Translations under genes and position numbers: made by a program
NCBI RefSeq assembly: GCF_900106535.1
Contig: NZ_FNOH01000001.1
Location: 558,001-622,000 of the forward strand
DNA length: 64,000 bases
DNA from: Myxococcus xanthus
GTDB lineage: Bacteria; Myxococcota; Myxococcia; Myxococcales; Myxococcaceae
Direction of reading: 5' to 3'
The notes under the pieces: generated by a model
What the model was told of the DNA's origin: nothing
Seen by the model: only the letters and a program-made list of their open reading frames with translations
Database searches by the model: none
Part shown: piece by piece, positions 59,942-64,000 of the stretch
How the letters are laid out: every line of letters begins with the position of its first letter
How positions within the stretch are numbered: position 1 is the first letter of the stretch

Positions 59942-60676
59942 ATGCGCACACTCTATGGACTCAGTTACTCGCCCTGGACGGAGAAGACCCGTTGGGCGTT
60001 GGACCACCACCGTGTCGCCTATCGCTACCGCGAACACCTGCCGCTCATCGGCGAGCCGCTGCTGCGCTGGCGTACGCCGCGTGGTGTGCGGCCCGCCGTG
60101 CCGCTGCTCATCGACGAGGGCGAGGCCTTTCCCGGCTCGTTCGTCATCGCGCGGCGCGCGGAGGAGCTGGGACAGGGGGAGCCGCTCTTCCCCGCAACGG
60201 ACCTCCCGGTGATTCAGCGCTGGGACGATGACAGTGAGCAGGTGCACTCCGCGGCGCGCGCCAAGGTGGTGGCGGCGTTGTTGGAGAATCGGCAGGCGCA
60301 GGCGGAGAGCCTCCCCGCCTTCCTGCCCATGGGACTCCGGTCTCTGCTGGCCCCGTCCGCGAGGCTGGGCGCGCGCTTCGTGGCCCGCAAACACCAGGCG
60401 CCCACGGACATCGGCGCGGCCGTCCAGGAGAAGGTCATCCCCACGCTGGAGCGCCTGCGTGAGTCACTGGGCGGCCGGCCCTACCTGCTGGCGCGCTTCA
60501 GCTTCGCGGACATCGCGGCCGCGCTGATGCTCCAGTTCGTGCGGCCGGTGGACGACAGCTACCTCCCCCTGGGCCCCGGCACGCGAGCGGTGTGGAGTGA
60601 CGCGGAGCTCGCCTCCCGCTTCCCGGACCTGCTCGAGTGGCGGGACGGCCTGTATGCGAAGCACCGCCGTCCCTGA
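59942..60676 (+). CDS. Glutathione S-transferase-family protein
   Basis: A 244-residue protein with a thioredoxin-like N-terminal domain (MRTLYGLSYSPWTEKTRWALDHH) and a C-terminal helical domain (about 100-240; FSFADIAAALMLQFVRPVDDSY). The S-Y-S-P-W-T/C positions correspond to the G-site Ser/Cys of the family. It may conjugate or bind glutathione-like thiols or act as a peroxidase. Myxobacteria do not always use glutathione, so the thiol is uncertain. The ATG at 59942 is used. The 209-bp gap upstream contains no other feature. Confidence 0.85.
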   Translation: MRTLYGLSYSPWTEKTRWALDHHRVAYRYREHLPLIGEPLLRWRTPRGVRPAVPLLIDEGEAFPGSFVIARRAEELGQGEPLFPATDLPVIQRWDDDSEQVHSAARAKVVAALLENRQAQAESLPAFLPMGLRSLLAPSARLGARFVARKHQAPTDIGAAVQEKVIPTLERLRESLGGRPYLLARFSFADIAAALMLQFVRPVDDSYLPLGPGTRAVWSDAELASRFPDLLEWRDGLYAKHRRP

Positions 60677-60720
60677 ACCACTCGCGCGCGGACCTGTCAA
60701 ACAGCGCCCTGAAAAGCGAA

Positions 60721-60751
60721 ACGGCGCCAGCCTCGTGAGAGGTGGCGCCGT
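60721..60751 (-). terminator. Rho-independent terminator of mreB
   Basis: On the leftward strand ACGGCGCCA and TGGCGCCGT form a 9-bp stem (+ strand 60721-60729 and 60743-60751), extended by CCTC/GAGG inside. It is followed by TTCGCTTTTC and starts 20 bp after the mreB stop. Of the stem-loops in the window, this has the best pairing. Confidence 0.75.
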
Positions 60752-60770
60752 GGAGCCGAAGCCCGGAGGC

Positions 60771-62526
<1,756 letters not shown>

Positions 62527-62673
62527 CTCGGAAAGCTAAGGCTGTCCCGCAGAAGGGGCACTCCCACCCCCTGGGGTCGGTGCTGGCCGCCTGCCTCGGC
62601 TGTGCCATGGCGGACGGTGTGCCTGTCCCCAGAGGGAATCCCAACCGGACGACACGGGCCCACACGCCCAGGA

Positions 62674-62690
62674 GCCCGCCCAGGGCGGGC
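62674..62690 (-). terminator. Hairpin downstream of the right-edge gene
   Basis: GCCCGCCC (62674-62681) pairs with GGGCGGGC (62683-62690); with a real loop the stem is about GCCCGC/GCGGGC. It lies 21-37 bp after the leftward stop at 62711. No T-run is present, but the position fits a transcription end. Confidence 0.45.
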
Positions 62691-62710
62691 GGGCCCCTGA
62701 CAGCGCCGGC

Positions 62711-64000
62711 TCAGCCCGGGATGCCGGCCGACCAGCGCTGCGTGAGGTACAGCTCGGCGAGCTGCGCCGCGTTGAGGTCCTGCTCCTCGCCCACGTAGGT
62801 GCGCTCGGTGGACAGGCCCACCTCGCCGCCGCCCACGCCCGCGTGAACGCCCACGCCAAAGTCGCCGGTGACCTTGTGCTTGTCCTGGACGGTGGCCTTG
62901 ATTTCGACCTTGTCCTTGAGCTGGTCCAGCGCCTGGCCCACGTCGCCCCGGGCGATGCTGCCGAAGGCGCCGCTGGTGGCGATGTCGTTGATGTTGCCGC
63001 TGATTTCCGCCTTCACCTCGCGGCCCGTCGCGCCGCCCAGGCCCAGCGCGGACGCGTTGGCCTGACGCGAGTCGGTCAGCGTCAGCTTGGCCTCATGGGT
63101 GTCACGCACGCTGGCGCCAATCTCGCGAGCGGTGCCCTTCGGGTCCTTGATGAAGTCGGTCGGGTTGAAGCCCTCGGGCAGCTCCACGCTCTGCTCCAGC
63201 TCCACCCCGAGCGAACCGGACACCCCCGCGGACGCGTTGGTGGGCAGCGACACGGAGTCCCCGCCACCGGTGGGGATGCCCACGCCCGCGGACGCGCTGG
63301 CGTTGCCGTTGATTTCGAGGCTCTGCTTGAGGGTCAGCTTCTGGGGCTTGCCGCCCTCCATCTCGATGCGGGCCGTGGTGCTCTGGTTGATTCCGGCACT
63401 CGCGCCGGCGCCCGCGCTGATGGCCTCCGGCAGGCCCTTCATGCCCAGCTCGGCGTTGACGCTGGCCTCGGCGCCCAGCTTGAACTCCACGGCGCTCATG
63501 TTCTTCGTCAGGCCCGCCAGGTCCGACAGCGGATCCCCAAGGACGTGATTCACGCCGGCGCCCAGCACGGGGTTGCTCGCGGCGGCGCCCGCGGTGGCGG
63601 TGGAGGCCGCGATGATGCGGGTGGCGTTCTTGGCCTCCTCGGCCGTGTCGAACTTGAACTCCACCGTGGCCCCGGCGGTGCCGAAGGCCTCCGCGCCCGC
63701 GTCCGCCGCGCCCTTGGCGCCCAGCTTGGCCGCGACGCCCGCGCCCACCTCGCCGGTGACGGACACCGTGTAGCCGCCGCCCTCTTCCTCACTGCGGCTG
63801 ACGCCCAGGGTGCCCTTCACCTTGCCGGCCAGCGTGGCGCCGTTGGCCTCGGCGTAGAGGCTGATGGAGGTGCTCTCACCCGGCTTGAGCTGGTCCACCT
63901 GCCGGTTGAGGTTGACCGCGTCGCCAATGGCCCGGGCCGTGTCCACCGGGTCGCGCACCACGTCCGCGGTGCCCTGGAGCGCCCCGCCGATGATGTCGTT
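62711..64000 (-). CDS. Ala/Gly-rich repetitive protein (partial, cut by window edge)
   Basis: At least 430 residues, open through the right edge on the leftward strand, so the true start lies outside. It is rich in Ala, Gly, Ser and Thr. Loosely repeated strands of about 50-70 residues recur (TLAGKVKGTLGVSRSEEEGG, VSVTGEVGAGVAAKLGAKGA, VEFKLGAEASVNAELGMKGL, ARIEMEGGKPQKLTLKQSLE, VSGSLGVELEQSVELP, HKVTGDFGVGVHAGVGGGEV). The regular alternation of V-x-G-x-x-G strands suggests a stacked beta or beta-solenoid structure. I recognise no family; a self-assembling or secreted structural role is possible but speculative. No signal peptide can be judged. Confidence 0.65.
   Translation of the reverse strand, partial: NDIIGGALQGTADVVRDPVDTARAIGDAVNLNRQVDQLKPGESTSISLYAEANGATLAGKVKGTLGVSRSEEEGGGYTVSVTGEVGAGVAAKLGAKGAADAGAEAFGTAGATVEFKFDTAEEAKNATRIIAASTATAGAAASNPVLGAGVNHVLGDPLSDLAGLTKNMSAVEFKLGAEASVNAELGMKGLPEAISAGAGASAGINQSTTARIEMEGGKPQKLTLKQSLEINGNASASAGVGIPTGGGDSVSLPTNASAGVSGSLGVELEQSVELPEGFNPTDFIKDPKGTAREIGASVRDTHEAKLTLTDSRQANASALGLGGATGREVKAEISGNINDIATSGAFGSIARGDVGQALDQLKDKVEIKATVQDKHKVTGDFGVGVHAGVGGGEVGLSTERTYVGEEQDLNAAQLAELYLTQRWSAGIPG

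Overview
The window is GC-rich bacterial DNA with very high third-position GC, dense gene packing and many small secreted lipoproteins. Gene content (long hypothetical lipoproteins, a receiver-first histidine kinase, M1 and S9 peptidases, DUF2804, an EcsC protein) points to a myxobacterium, most likely Myxococcaceae; this is inferred from gene style, not from an rRNA gene. I saw no rRNA, tRNA, CRISPR array, integrase or insertion sequence.

Layout. 0-4.1 kb: the end of NAD+ synthase, a glycine-repeat outer-membrane barrel protein, an FKBP isomerase, a thioredoxin and a sensor kinase. 4.1-16 kb, the most interesting part: two related secreted lipoproteins flank a TonB-dependent receptor that carries its own TonB C-terminal domain. 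After an unrelated block (sterol-desaturase-like protein, Crp/Fnr regulator, MFS transporter) come four tandem small lipoproteins sharing a His-Ala-Cys-x-His signature. Five 15-bp sites of the form TGCAA-N5-NTGCA lie at the promoters of these two sub-clusters and nowhere else that I found, so they look like one regulon, plausibly for uptake of a metal or metal complex. 16-26.8 kb: secreted nuclease, MarR, EcsC, PanD, LEA14-like lipoprotein, secreted peptidase-like hydrolase, ABC-2 exporter, DUF2804. 26.8-35.9 kb: lipoproteins, an HpcH-fold aldolase coupled to an M1 aminopeptidase, a small HExxH protein, an outer-membrane protein and an MprF-like acyltransferase.

36-48 kb holds intact enzymes interleaved with decayed genes: a frameshifted cytochrome c, the tail of a Pnkp-type RNA-repair protein, an HxlR tail and an SDR tail. 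It also has a second ribosomal protein S4 of the zinc-free type behind a Fur-family-like box. 48-64 kb: alcohol dehydrogenase, PEP synthase, BASS-like transporter, an orphan HsdR-N nuclease-like protein, an XRE regulator with a membrane protein, bestrophin, a LysR/oxidoreductase divergent pair, a glutathione transferase, MreB with a clear terminator, a CmpB-like membrane protein, and a repetitive Ala/Gly-rich protein cut by the right edge.

Start sites were chosen by Shine-Dalgarno position, signal peptides and operon overlap. All family names rest on motif recognition by eye, without a database search.
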